From assembly GCA_958298945.1 (NCBI GenBank), contig OY282608.1, positions 76,494,806 through 76,558,805 on the forward strand: a DNA stretch of 64,000 nucleotides. Direction: 5' to 3'. This stretch comes from Atherix ibis (Eukaryota > Arthropoda > Insecta > Diptera > Athericidae). Both the position numbers and the translations under genes were made by a program. The notes below the pieces were generated by a model, which saw only the letters and a program-made list of their open reading frames with translations, ran no database searches and had not been told where the DNA came from. Below are positions 53,676 through 63,176 of this stretch, in pieces; position 1 is the first letter of the stretch; every line of letters begins with the position of its first letter.

Positions 53676-54640
53676 GGTTTGTTGGATTGTTGGTTTGTTG
53701 GTTTGTTGGTTTGTTGGTTTGTTGGTTTATTTGTTTGTTTGTTTTTTGGTTTGTTGGTTTGTTGGTTTGTTTGTTTGTTTGTTTGTTGGTTTGTTGGTTT
53801 ATTTGTTTGTTCGTTTGTTGGCTTGTTGGTTTGTTGCCTTGTTGGTTTGTTTGTTTGTTGGTTTGTTGGTTTGTTGGTTTGTTCAATTATTGGTTTGTTC
53901 GTTTGTTGGCTTGTTGGTTTGTTGGCTTGTTGGTTTGTTGGTTTGGTGGTTTGTTGGTTTGTTTGTTTGTTGGTTTGTTCGTTTGTTGGTTTGTTGGTTT
54001 GTTGGCTTGTTGGTTTGTTGGTTGTTGGTTTGTTGGTTTGTTGGTTTGTTCGTTTGTTGGTTTGTTGATTTGTTTGTTTGTTGGTTTGTTGGTTTGTTAG
54101 TTTGTTGGCTTGTTGGTATGTTGGTTTGTTGGTTGTTGGTTTGTTGGTTTGTTGGTTTGTTCGTTTGTTGGTTTGTTGATTTGTTTGTTTGTTGGTTTGT
54201 TGGTTTGTTAGGTTGTTGGTTTGTTGGTTTGTTGGTTTGTTTGTTTGTTGGCTTGTTTGTTTTTTGGCTTGTTGGTTTGTAGGCTTGTTGGCTTGTTGGT
54301 CTGTTAGTTTATTTTTTTGTTGGTTTGTTAGTTTATTTGTTTGTTGGTTTGTTGGTTTTTGTTGGTTTGTTGGTTTGTTTGTTTGTTGGTTTGTTGGTTT
54401 GTTCGTTTGTTGGTTTGTTTGTTTGTTGGCTTGTTTGTTTTTTGGCTTGTTGGTTTGTAGGCTTGTTGGCTTGTTGGTCTGTTAGTTTATTTTTTTGTTG
54501 GTTTGTTGGTTTATTTGTTTGTTGGTTTTTGTTGGTTTGTTGGTTTGTTTGTTTGTTGGTTTGTTGGTTTGTTAGTTTGTTGGCTTGTTGGCTTGTTGGC
54601 ATGTTGGTTTCTTGGTTTGTTGGTTTGTTGGTTTGTTGGT
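53626..54640. repeat. I3 block with two small tandem pairs
   Basis: It follows I2: GGATTG (53,684), TTTATTTGTTTGTTTTTTGG, TTGCCTTG, TTCAATTATTGG (53,882), GGTTTGGTGG. A 111-bp tandem pair is marked by GGTTGTT at 54,020 and 54,131 (14 octamers minus 1). Then a 178-bp tandem pair: TTGGCTTG/TTTTTTGGC at 54,250 and 54,428, with TTGGTCTGTTAG, TTTATTTTTTTG and the +2 slips at 54,354 and 54,524. 178 is 22 octamers plus 2. Confidence 0.82.
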
Positions 54641-56109
54641 TTGTTGGTTTCTTGGTTTGTTGGTTTGTTGGTTTGTTGGTTTGTTGGTTTGTTGGTTTGT
54701 TGGTTTGTTGGTTTGTTGGTTTGTTGGTTTGTTTGTTTGTTGGTTTGTTGGTTTGTTGGTTTGTTGGTTTGTTGGTTTGTTGGTTTGTTGGTTTGTTGGT
54801 TTGTTGGTTTGTTGGTTTGTTGGTTTGTTGGTTTGTTGGTTTGTTGGTTTGTTGGTTTGTTGGTTTGTTGGTTTGTTGATTTGTTGGTTTGTTGGTTTAT
54901 TTGTTTGTTGGTTTGTTGATTTGTTGGTTTGTTGGTTTGTTTGTTTATTTGTTTGTTGGTTCGTTGGTTTGTTGGTTTGTTGGTTTGTTTGCTTGTTGGT
55001 TTGTTCGTTTGTTGGCTTTTTGTTTTGTTGGCTTGTTGGCTTGTTGGCTTGTTGGTTTGTTGGTTTGTTGGTTTGTTGGTTTGTTGGTTTAATTGTTTGT
55101 TGGTTTGTTGGCTTGTTGGTTTGGCTTGTTGGTTTGTTGGTTTCTTTGTTTGTTGGTTTGTTGGCTTGTTGGTTTGTTAGTTTGTTGGTTTGTTGGTTTG
55201 TTGGTTTGTTGGTTTGTTGGTTTGTTGGTTTGTTGGTTTGTTGGTTTATTGGTTTTTTGGTTTGTTGGTTTGTTGGTTTGTTCGTTTGTTGGTTTGTTGG
55301 TTTGTTGGTTTGTTGGTTTGTTGGTTTGTTGGTTTGTTGGTTTGTTGGTTTGTTGGTTTGTTGGTTTGTTGGTTTGTTGGTTTGTTGGTTTTTGGTTTGT
55401 AGGCTTGTTTGTTTGTTGGTTTGTTGGTTTGTTCGTTTGTTCGTTTGTTGGCTTGTTGATTTGTTGGTTTGTTGGTTTGTTGGTTTCTTGGTTTGTTGGT
55501 TTGTTGGTTTGTTGGTTTGTTGGTTTGTTGGTTTGTTGGTTTGTTGGTTTATTGGTTTGTTGGTTTCTTTGTGTATTGGTTTGTCCGTTTGTTGGTTTGT
55601 TGGTTTGTTGGTTTGTTGGTTGGTTGGTTTGTTGGTTTATTGGTTTGTTGGTTTGTTGGTTTGTTGGTTTGTTGGTTTGTTGGTTTGTTGGTTTGTTGGT
55701 TTGTTGGTTTTTGGTTTGTAGGCTTGTTTGTTTGTTGGTTTGTTCGTTTGTTGGCTTGTTGGTTTGTTCGTTTGTTGGTTTGTTGGTTTGTTGGTTTGTT
55801 GGTTTGTTGGTTTGTTGGTTTGTTGGTTCGTTGGTTTTTGGTTTGTAGGCTTGTTTGTTTGTTGGTTTGTTGGTTTGTTCGTTTGTTCGTTTGTTGGCTT
55901 GTTGGCTTGTTGGTTTGTTGGTTTGTTGGTTTGTTGGTTTGTTAGTTTGTTGGCATGTTGGCTTGTTGGTTTGTTGGTTTATGGGTTTGTTGGTTTGTTG
56001 GTTTATTGGTTTGTTGGTTTGTTGGCTTGTTGGTTTGTTGGTTTGTTGGTTTGTTGGTTTGTTGGTTTGTTGGTTTGTTGGTTTGTTGGTTTGTTGGATT
56101 GTTGGCATG
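54641..56109. repeat. L1, left copy of a 3.38-kb pair
   Basis: Long perfect runs, TTTATTTG cassettes, GGCTTTTTGTTTTG, TTTAATTG, the -3 slip (55,118), TTTATTGGTTTTTTGG, -1 slips with GTAGGC (55,387, 55,706, 55,833), TTTCTTTGTGTATTGG, TCCG, GGTTGGTTGG and GGTTCGTTGG. These recur at 58,496, 58,765, 59,072 and 59,211 (offset 3,378, briefly 3,366). A private tail (55,940-56,109) has TTATGGG and GGATTGTTGGCATG. Confidence 0.85.
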
Positions 56110-57060
56110 TTGGTTTGTTGGCTTGTTGGCCTGTTGGTTGTTGTTTTGTTGGTTTGTTGGTTTGTTGGTTTGTGGGTTTGTTGTTTTGTTTGTTTGTTGG
56201 TTTGTTGGTTTGTTGGTTTGTTGGTTTGTTCGTTTGTTTGTTTGTTGGTTTGTTCGTTTGTTGGCTTGTTGGTTTGTTGGCTTGTTGGCATGTTGGTTTG
56301 TTGGTTTGTTGGTTTGTTGGTTTGTTGGTTTGTTGGTTTGTTGGTTTGTTGGTTTGTTGGTTTGTTGGTTTATTTGTTTGTTTGTTTTTTGGTTTGTTGG
56401 TTTATTGGTTTGTTGGCATGTTGGTTTGTTGGCTTGTTGGCTTGTTGGTTGTTGGTTTGTTGGTTTGTTGGTTTGTTGGTTTGTTGGTTTCTTGGTTTGT
56501 TGGTTTGTTGGTTTGTTGGTTTGTTGGTTTGTTCATTTGTTTGTTTGTTGGTTTGTTCGTTTGTTGGCTTGTTGGTTTGTTCGTTTGTTGGCTTGTTGGT
56601 TTGTTGGCTTGTTGGCTTGTTGGCATGTTGGTTTCTTGGTTTGTTGGTTTGTTGGTTTGTTGGTTTGTTGGTTTGTTCGTTTGTTGGTTTGTTGATTTGT
56701 TTGTTTGTTGGTTTGTTGGTTTGTTAGTTTGTTGGTTTGTTGGTTTGTTGGTTTGTTTGTTTGTTGGCTTGTTTGTTTTTTGGCTTGTTGGTTTGTAGGC
56801 TTGTTGGATTGTTGGTCGGTTAGTTTATTTTTTTGTTGGTTTGTTGGTTTATTTGTTTGTTGGTTTGTTGGTTTTTGTTGGTTTGTTGGTTTGTTTGTTT
56901 GTTGGTTTGTTGGTTTGTTAGTTTGTTGGGTTGTTGGCTTGTTTGTTTGTTGGCTTGTTGGCTTGTTGGCATGTTGGTTTCTTGGTTTGTTGGTTTGTTG
57001 GTTTGTTGGTTTCTTGGTTTGTTGGTTTGTTGGTTTGTTAGTTTGTTGGGTTGTTGGCTT
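56110..57060. repeat. K1, ~944-bp tandem unit
   Basis: TTGGCCTG with the -1 slip GGTTGTTGTTTTG (56,136), TTTGTGGG, GGCATG, TTTGTTTTTTGG, the -1 slip (56,447), TTCATTTG (about 56,533), GTAGGC, GGATTGTTGGTCGG, TTTATTTTTTTG, the +2 slip (56,870), TTGGGTTG and GGCATG with two TTTC. Offset to K2 is 952 on the left and 944 on the right. Confidence 0.87.
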
Positions 57061-57970
57061 GTTTGTTTGTTGGCTTGTTGGCCTGTTGGTTGTTGTTTTG
57101 TTGGTTTGTTGGTTTGTTGGTTTGTGGGTTTGTTGTTTTGTTTGTTTGTTGGTTTGTTGGTTTGTTGGTTTGTTGGTTTGTTCGTTTGTTTGTTTGTTGG
57201 TTTGTTCGTTTGTTGGCTTGTTGGTTTGTTGGCTTGTTGGCATGTTGGTTTGTTGGTTTGTTGGTTTGTTGGTTTGTTGGTTTGTTGGTTTGTTGGTTTG
57301 TTGGTTTGTTGGTTTATTTGTTTGTTTGTTTTTTGGTTTGTTGGTTTATTGGTTTGTTGGCATGTTGGTTTGTTGGCTTGTTGGCTTGTTGGTTGTTGGT
57401 TTGTTGGTTTGTTGGTTTGTTGGTTTGTTGGTTTCTTGGTTTGTTGGTTTGTTGGTTTGTTGGTTTGTTGGTTTGTTCATTTGTTTGTTTGTTGGTTTGT
57501 TCGTTTGTTGGCTTGTTGGTTTGTTCGTTTGTTGGCTTGTTGGTTTGTTGGCTTGTTGGCTTGTTGGCATGTTGGTTTCTTGGTTTGTTGGTTTGTTGGT
57601 TTGTTGGTTTGTTGGTTTGTTCGTTTGTTGGTTTGTTGATTTGTTTGTTTGTTGGTTTGTTGGTTTGTTAGTTTGTTGGTTTGTTGGTTTGTTGGTTTGT
57701 TTGTTTGTTGGCTTGTTTGTTTTTTGGCTTGTTGGTTTGTAGGCTTGTTGGATTGTTGGTCTGTTAGTTTATTTTTTTGTTGGTTTGTTGGTTTATTTGT
57801 TTGTTGGTTTGTTGGTTTTTGTTGGTTTGTTGGTTTGTTTGTTTGTTGGTTTGTTGGTTTGTTAGTTTGTTGGGTTGTTGGCTTGTTTGTTTGTTGGCTT
57901 GTTGGCTTGTTGGCATGTTGGTTTCTTGGTTTGTTGGTTTGTTGGTTTGTTGGTTTCTTGGTTTGTTGGT
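57061..57970. repeat. K2, ~944-bp tandem unit
   Basis: Near-identical to K1: TTGGCCTG 57,081, -1 slips 57,088 and 57,391, TTCATTTG near 57,477, +2 slip 57,814. One difference is TTGGTCTG where K1 has TTGGTCGG (about 56,816). The K1-K2 junction is a TTAGTTTGTTGGGTTG reused from within the unit. Confidence 0.87.
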
Positions 57971-59330
57971 TTGTTGGTTTGTTGGTTTGTTGGTTTGTTG
58001 GTTTGTTGGTTTGTTGGTTTGTTGGTTTGTTGGTTTGTTGGTTTGTTTGTTTGTTGGTTTGTTGGTTTGTTGGTTTGTTGGTTTGTTGGTTTGTTGGTTT
58101 GTTGGTTTGTTGGTTTGTTGGTTTGTTGGTTTTTTGGTTTGTTGGCTTGTTTGTTTGTTGGTTTGTTCGTTTGTTCGTTTGTTGGCTTGTTGGTTTGTTG
58201 GTTTGTTGGTTTGTTGGTTTGTTGGTTTGTTGATTTGTTGGTTTGTTGGTTTATTTGTTTGTTGGTTTGTTGATTTGTTGGTTTGTTGGTTTATTTGTTT
58301 ATTTGTTTGTTGGTTTGTTGGTTTGTTGGTTTGTTGGTTTGTTTGTTTGTTGGTTTGTTCGTTTGTTGGCTTTTTGTTTTGTTGGCTTGTTGGCTTGTTG
58401 GCTTGTTGGCTTGTTGGTTTGTTGGTTTGTTGGTTTGTTGGTTTGTTGGTTTGTTGGTTTGTTGGTTTAATTGTTTGTTGGTTTGTTGGCTTGTTGGTTT
58501 GGCTTGTTGGTTTGTTGGTTTCTTTGTTTGTTGGTTTGTTGGCTTGTTGGTTTGTTAGTTTGTTGGTTTGTTGGTTTGTTGGTTTGTTGGTTTGTTGGTT
58601 TGTTGGTTTGTTGGTTTATTGGTTTTTTGGTTTGTTGGTTTGTTGGTTTGTTCGTTTGTTGGTTTGTTGGTTTGTTGGTTTGATGGTTTGTTGGTTTGTT
58701 GGTTTGTTGGTTTGTTGGTTTGTTGTTTTGTTGGTTTGTTGGTTTGTTGGTTTGTTGGTTTGTTGGTTTTTGGTTTGTAGGCTTGTTTGTTTGTTAGTTT
58801 GTTGGTTTGTTCGTTTGTTCGTTTGTTGGCTTGTTGATTTGTTGGTTTGTTGGTTTGTTGGTTTGTTGGTTTCTTGGTTTGTTGGTTTGTTGGTTTGTTG
58901 GTTTGTTGGTTTGTTGGTTTGTTGGTTTGTTGGTTTGTTGGTTTGTTTGTGTATTGGTTTGCCCGTTTGTTGGTTTGTTGGTTTGTTGGTTTGTTGGTTG
59001 GTTGGTTTGTTGGTTTATTGGTTTGTTGGTTTGTTGGTTTGTTGGTTTGTTGGTTTTTTGGTTTGTTGGTTTGTTGGTTTTTGGTTTGTAGGCTTGTTTG
59101 TTTGTTGGTTTGTTCGTTTGTTCGTTTGTTGGCTTGTTGGTTTGTTCGTTTGTTGGTTTGTTGGTTTGTTGGTTTGTTGGTTTGTTGGTTTGTTGGTTTG
59201 TTGGTTCGTTGGTTTTTGGTTTGTAGGCTTGTTTGTTTGTTGGTTTGTTGGTTTGTTCGTTTGTTCGTTTGTTCGTTTGTTGGCTTGTTGGCTTGTTGGT
59301 TTGTTGGTTTGTTGGTTTGTGGGTTTGTTG
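57971..59330. repeat. L2, right copy of the 3.38-kb pair
   Basis: Matches L1, with TTTATTTGTTTATTTG, TTTAATTG, the -3 slip (58,496), TTTATTGGTTTTTTGG, -1 slips (58,765, 59,072, 59,211), GTGTATTGG with GCCCG, GGTTGGTTGG and GGTTCGTTGG. Private changes: TTTGATGG near 58,680, TTGTTTTG near 58,724, and a third TTCG after 59,211. Confidence 0.85.
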
Positions 59331-60296
59331 GTTTGTTGGTTTGTTGGTTTGTTGGTTTGTTGGTTTATTTGTTTGTTTGTTTTTTGGTTTGTTGGTTTAT
59401 TGGTTTGTTGGCATGTTGGTTTGTTGGCTTGTTGGCTTGTTGGTTGTTGGTTTGTTGGTTTGTTGGTTTGTTGGTTTGTTGGTTTGTTGGTTTCTTGGTT
59501 TGTTGGTTTGTTGGTTTGTTGGTTTGTTGGTTTGTTGGTTTGTTCGTTTGTTTGTTTGTTGGTTTGTTCGTTTGTTGGCTTGTTGGTTTGTTCGTTTGTT
59601 GGCTTGTTGGTTTGTTGGCTTGTTGGCTTGTTGGCATGTTGGTTTCTTGGTTTGTTGGTTTGTTGGTTTGTTGGTTCGTTGGTTTGTTGGTTTGTTGGTT
59701 TGTTGATTTGTTGGTTCGTTGGTTTGTTGGTTTATTTGTTTGTTCGTTTGTTGGTTTGTTGGTTTGTTGGTTTGTTTGTTTGTTGGTTTGTTGGTTTATT
59801 TGGTTGTTCGTTTGTTGGCTTGTTGGTTTGTTGGTTTGTTCGTTTGTTGGTTTGTTCGTTTATTGGCTTGTTGGTTTGTTGGCTTGTTGGTTTGTTGGTT
59901 TGTAGGTTTGTTGGTTTGTTTGTTTGTTGGTTTGTTGGTTTGTTTCTTTGTTGGTTTGTTCGTTTGTTGGTTTGTTGGTTTATTGGTTTGTTGGTTTGTT
60001 GGTTTGTTGGTTTGTTGGTTTGTTGGTTTGTTGGTTTGTTGTTTTGTTGGTTTGTTTGTTTGTGGTTTGTTGGTTTGTTTGTTTTTGGCTTGTTGGTTTG
60101 TTGGCTTGTTGGCTTGTTGGTCAGTTAGTTTGTTTGTTTGTTGGTTTGTTGGTTTGTTGGTTTATTTGTTTGTTGGTTTGTTGGTTTTTGTTGGTATGTT
60201 GGTTTGTTTGTTTGTTGGTTTGTTGGTTTGTTAGTTTGTTGGTTTGTTGGTTTGTTTGTTTGTTGGCTTGTTGGTTTGTTTGCTTGTTGGGTTGTT
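59331..60296. repeat. M1 block
   Basis: It opens like the K right part (TTTGTTTTTTGG, GGCATG, the -1 slip GGTTGTT at 59,442, GGCATG/TTTC), then GGTTCGTTGG, TTTATTTGGTTG, TTTATTGGC, GTAGGTTTG, TTTCTTTG, TTGTTTTG, TTTGTGG, TTTTTGGC, TTGGTCAGTTAG (60,119) and the +2 slip followed by GGTATG (60,183). The right two thirds recur in M2 at offsets 2,809 to 3,058. Confidence 0.82.
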
Positions 60297-60800
60297 GGCA
60301 TGTTGGTTTCTTGGTTTGTTGGTTTGTTGGTTTGTTGATTTGTAGGTTTGTTGGTTTGTTGGTTTGTTGGTTTGTTGGTTTGTTGGTTTGTTGGTTTGTT
60401 GGTTTATTGGTTTTTTGATTTGTTGGTTTGTTGGTTTGTTGGTTTATATGTTTGTTGGTTTGTTGGTTTGTTGGTTTGTTAGTTTGTTGGTTTGTTGGTT
60501 TGTTTGTTTGTTGGCTTGTTGGTTTGTTGGTTTGTTGGCTTGTTGGCATGTTGGTTTCTTGGTTTGTTGGTTTGTTGGTTTGTTGGTTTGTTGGTTTATT
60601 GGTTTGTTGGTTTTTTGGTTTGTTGGTTTGTTGGTTTGTTGGTTTGTTGGTTTGTTGGTTTGTTGGTTTGTTGGTTTGTTGGTTTTTTGATTTGTTGGTT
60701 TGTTGGTTTGTTGGTTTATATGTTTGTTGGTTTGTTGATTTGTTGGTTTGTTTATTTGTTGGTTTGTTGGTTTGTTACTTTGTTGGTTTGTTGGTTTGTT
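60297..60800. repeat. Tandem pair of a ~250-272-bp TTTATATG cassette
   Basis: GGCATGTTGGTTTC at 60,297 and 60,545 (248 bp), TTTTTTGATTTG then TTTATATG at 60,444 and 60,716 (272 bp); both spacings are whole octamers. TTTATTGG sits just before TTTTTTGATTTG only in the first copy. Confidence 0.83.
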
Positions 60801-61100
60801 TGTTTGTTGGTTTGTTCGTTTGTTGGCTTGTTGGTTTATTGGTTTATTGGTTTGTTGGTTTGTTGGTTTGTTGTTTTGCTGGTTTGTTTGTTTGTTGGTT
60901 TGTTGGTTTGTTTGTTTTTTGGCTTGTTGGTTTGTTGGCTTGTTGGTTTGTTGGTATGTTAGTTTGTTTGTTTGTTGGTTTGTTGGTTTGTTGGTTTATT
61001 TGTTTGTTGGTTTGTTGGTTTTTGTTGGTTTGTTGGTTTGTTTGTTTGTTGGTTTGTTGGTTTGTTAGTTTGTTGGTTTGTTGGTTTGTTTGTTTGTTGG
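60801..61100. repeat. +2-slip block, partial
   Basis: TTGTTTTGCTGG, TTTTTTGGC, TTGGTATGTTAG, TTTATTTG, the +2 slip (61,017) and TTAGTTTG follow the order of 59,980-60,240 (834 bp earlier), with TTGGTATG in place of TTGGTCAG. Confidence 0.76.
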
Positions 61101-62459
61101 GTTGTTGGTTTGTTGGTTTGTTGGTTTGTTGGTTTGTTGGTTTGTTGGTTTGTTGGTTTGTTGGTTTGTTGGTTTGTTGGTTTGTTGGTTTGTTGGTTTG
61201 TTGGTTTGTTGGTTTGTTGGTTTGTTGGTTTGCTGGTTTGTTGGTTTTTTGGTTTGTTGGTTTGTTGGCTTATTGGTTTATTGGTTTGTTGGTTTTTTGG
61301 TTTGTTGGTTTGTTAGTTTGTTGGTTTGTTGGTTTTTTGGTTTGTTGGCTTGTTGGTTTGTTGGTTTGTTGGTTTGTTGGTTTGTTTGTTTGTTGGTTTG
61401 TTGGTTTGTTGGTTTGTTCGTTTGTTGGTTTTTTGGTTTGTTGGTTTGTTGGTTTTTTGGTTTGTTGGCTTGTTGGTTTGTTGGTTTTTTGGTTTGTTGG
61501 CTTGTTGGTTTGTTGGCTTGTTGGCTTGTTGGTTTGTTGGTTTGTTGGTTTGTTGGTTTGTTGGTTTCTTGGTTTGTTGGTTTGCTGGTTTATTTGTTTG
61601 TTCGTTTGTTGGTTTGTTGGTTTGTTGGTTTGTTGGTTTGTCGGTTTGTTAGCTTATTTGTTTGTTCGTTTGTTGGCTTTTTAGTTTATTGGCTTGTTGG
61701 CATGTTGGTTTGTTGGTTTGTTGGTTTGTTGGTTTTTGGTTTGTTGGTTTGTTGGTTTGTTGGTTTATTGGCTTGTTGGCATGTTGGTTTGTTGGTTTGT
61801 TGGTTTGTTGGTTTTTTGGTTTGTTGGTTTGTTGGTTTGTTGGTTTGTTGGCTTGTTGGCTTGTTGGTTTGTTGGTTTTGTGGGTTTGTTGGTTTGTTAG
61901 TTTGTTGGCTTGTTGGCTTGTTGGTTTGTTGGTTTGTTGGTTTGTTGCTTTATTGGTTTGTTGGTTTGTTGGCTTGTTGGTTTGTTGGTTTGTTGGTTTG
62001 TTGCTTTATTGGTTTGTTGGTTTGTTGGCTTGTTGGTTTGTTGGTTTGTTGGTTTGTTGGTTTGTTGGTTTGTTGGTTTGTTGGTTTGTTGGTTTATTTG
62101 TTTGTTTGTTTGTTGGTTTGTTGGTTGTTGTTTTGTTGGTTTGTTGGTTTGTTGGTTTATTTGTTTGTTTGTTTGTTAGTTTGTTGGCTTGTTGGTTTGT
62201 TGGTTTGTTGGTTTGTTCGTTTGTTGGCTTGTTGGTTTGTTGGCTTGTTGGCATGTTGGTTTATTGGTTTGTTGGTTTGTTGGTTTGTTGGTTTGTTGGT
62301 TTCTTGGTTTGTTGGTTTGTTGGTTTGTTGGTTTGTTGGTTTGTTGGTTTGTTGGTTTGTTCGTTTGTTCGTTTGTGTGTTTGTTGGTTTGTTCGTTTGT
62401 TGGCTTGTTGGTTTGTTCGTTTGTTGGCTTGTTGGTTTGTTGGCTTGTTGGCTTGTTGA
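61101..62459. repeat. GGTTTTTT-rich stretch with 79-bp and 56-bp tandem pairs
   Basis: A perfect run (61,102-61,228) is followed by unusually many GGTTTTTT octamers to about 61,490. A 79-bp pair (10 octamers minus 1) is marked by GGCTTGTTGGCATG at 61,691 and 61,770, with one GGTTTTTGG slip (61,733). GGTTTTGTGGG lies near 61,874. A 56-bp pair is marked by TTGCTTTATTGG at 61,945 and 62,001. GGTTGTTGTTTTG is at 62,123, then a K-like end with GGCATG and TTCG, one carrying TTTGTGTG. Confidence 0.78.
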
Positions 62460-63176
62460 CATGTTGGTTTCTTGGTTTGTTGGTTTGTTGGTTTGTTGGT
62501 TTGTTGGTTTGTTGATTTGTTGGTTCGTTGGTTTGTTGGTTTATTTGTTTGTTCGTTTGTTGGTTTGTTGGTTTGTTGGTTTGTTTGTTTGTTGGTTTGT
62601 TGGTTTATTTGTTTGTTCGTTTGTTGGCTTGTTGGTTTGTTGGTTTGTTCGTTTGTTGGTTTGTTCGTTTGTTGGCTTGTTGGTTTGTTGGCTTGTTGGT
62701 TTGTTGGTTTGTAGGTTTGTTGGTTTGTTTGTTTGTTGGTTTGTTGGTTTGTTTGTTTGTTGGTTTGTTCGTGTGTTGGCTTGTTGGTTTATTGGTTTGT
62801 TGGTTTGTTGGTTTGTTGGTTTGTTGGTTTGTTTGTTTGTTGTATTGTTGTTTTGTTGGCTTGTTGGTTTATTTGTCTGTTCGTTTGTTGGCTTGTTGGT
62901 TTGTTGGTTTGTTCGTTTGTTGGTTTGTTCGTTTGTTGGCTTGTTGGTTTGTTGGCTTGTTGGTTTGTTGGTTTGTAGGTTTGTTGGTTTGTTTGTTAGT
63001 TGGTTTTTTGGTTTGTTTGTTTGTTGGTTTGTTCGTTTGTTGGCTTGTTGGTTTATTGGTTTGTTGGTTTGTTGGTTTGTTGGTTTGTTGGTTTGTTGTT
63101 TTGTTGGTTTGTTTGTTTGTTTGTTTGTTGGTTTGTTTGTTTTTGGCTTGTTGGTTTGTTGGCTTGTTGGCTTGTT
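62460..63176. repeat. M2 block with 264-bp tandem pair
   Basis: GACATGTTGGTTTC (a G-to-A change in GGCATG), GGTTCGTTGG, TTTATTTG/TTCG and GTAGGTTTG at 62,711 and 62,975 (264 bp, 33 octamers). The second copy has TTGTATTGTTGTTTTG and TTTGTCTG. Then TTGTTTTG and TTTTTGGC lead to TTGGTCAG. It matches M1 from 59,719 (offset 2,809), reaching 3,058 after the 264-bp insertion less 15 bp. Confidence 0.82.

Larger units (their letters stand above)
12162..53889. repeat. Dispersed TTCAATTG variant (16 copies)
   Basis: This variant differs from TTCGTTTG at three positions (the last G to A, then two T-run changes), so it is unlikely to have arisen repeatedly. Starts: 12162, 13947, 15090, 17105, 42339, 42913, 43241, 43385, 45032, 45630, 46363, 46944, 51291, 53165, 53475 and 53882 (TTCAATTA). 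It normally sits about four octamers after TTCG and just before TTTG plus TTCG. The 25-kb gap from 17.1 to 42.3 kb has none. Confidence 0.88.
32960..58506. repeat. Dispersed -3-slip module GGTTTGGCTTG (13 copies)
   Basis: Three bases are lost between two GG doublets, always after TTTATTTG (TTTAATTG at 55,118 and 58,496; TTCAATTG at 45,648) and TTGGCTTG, and before TTTGTCGG or TTTGTTGG plus TTTCTTTG. Starts: 32960, 34060, 35143, 36857, 37948, 39568, 44301, 45648, 47960, 50202, 52342, 55118, 58496. None lies in the first 32.9 kb or the last 5.5 kb. Confidence 0.88.
5372..59227. repeat. Dispersed -1-slip module GGTTTTTGG...GTAGG (33 copies)
   Basis: The interval GGTTTTT is 7 bp, one short, and is followed within 10 bases by GTAGG (GTGTAGG in A1/A2, TATAGG at 37,150), then nearly always two TTTG and often two TTCG. 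Starts: 5372, 7597, 9973, 17876, 19243, 21539, 22258, 24546, 27282, 30002, 33245, 34345, 34680, 35412, 37150, 37485, 38217, 39105, 39837, 48429, 50639, 50974, 52603, 52913, 53056, 53366, 53589, 55387, 55706, 55833, 58765, 59072, 59211. GTAGG also occurs without the slip (1,171, 2,813, 3,053, 5,832, 62,711). Confidence 0.88.
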
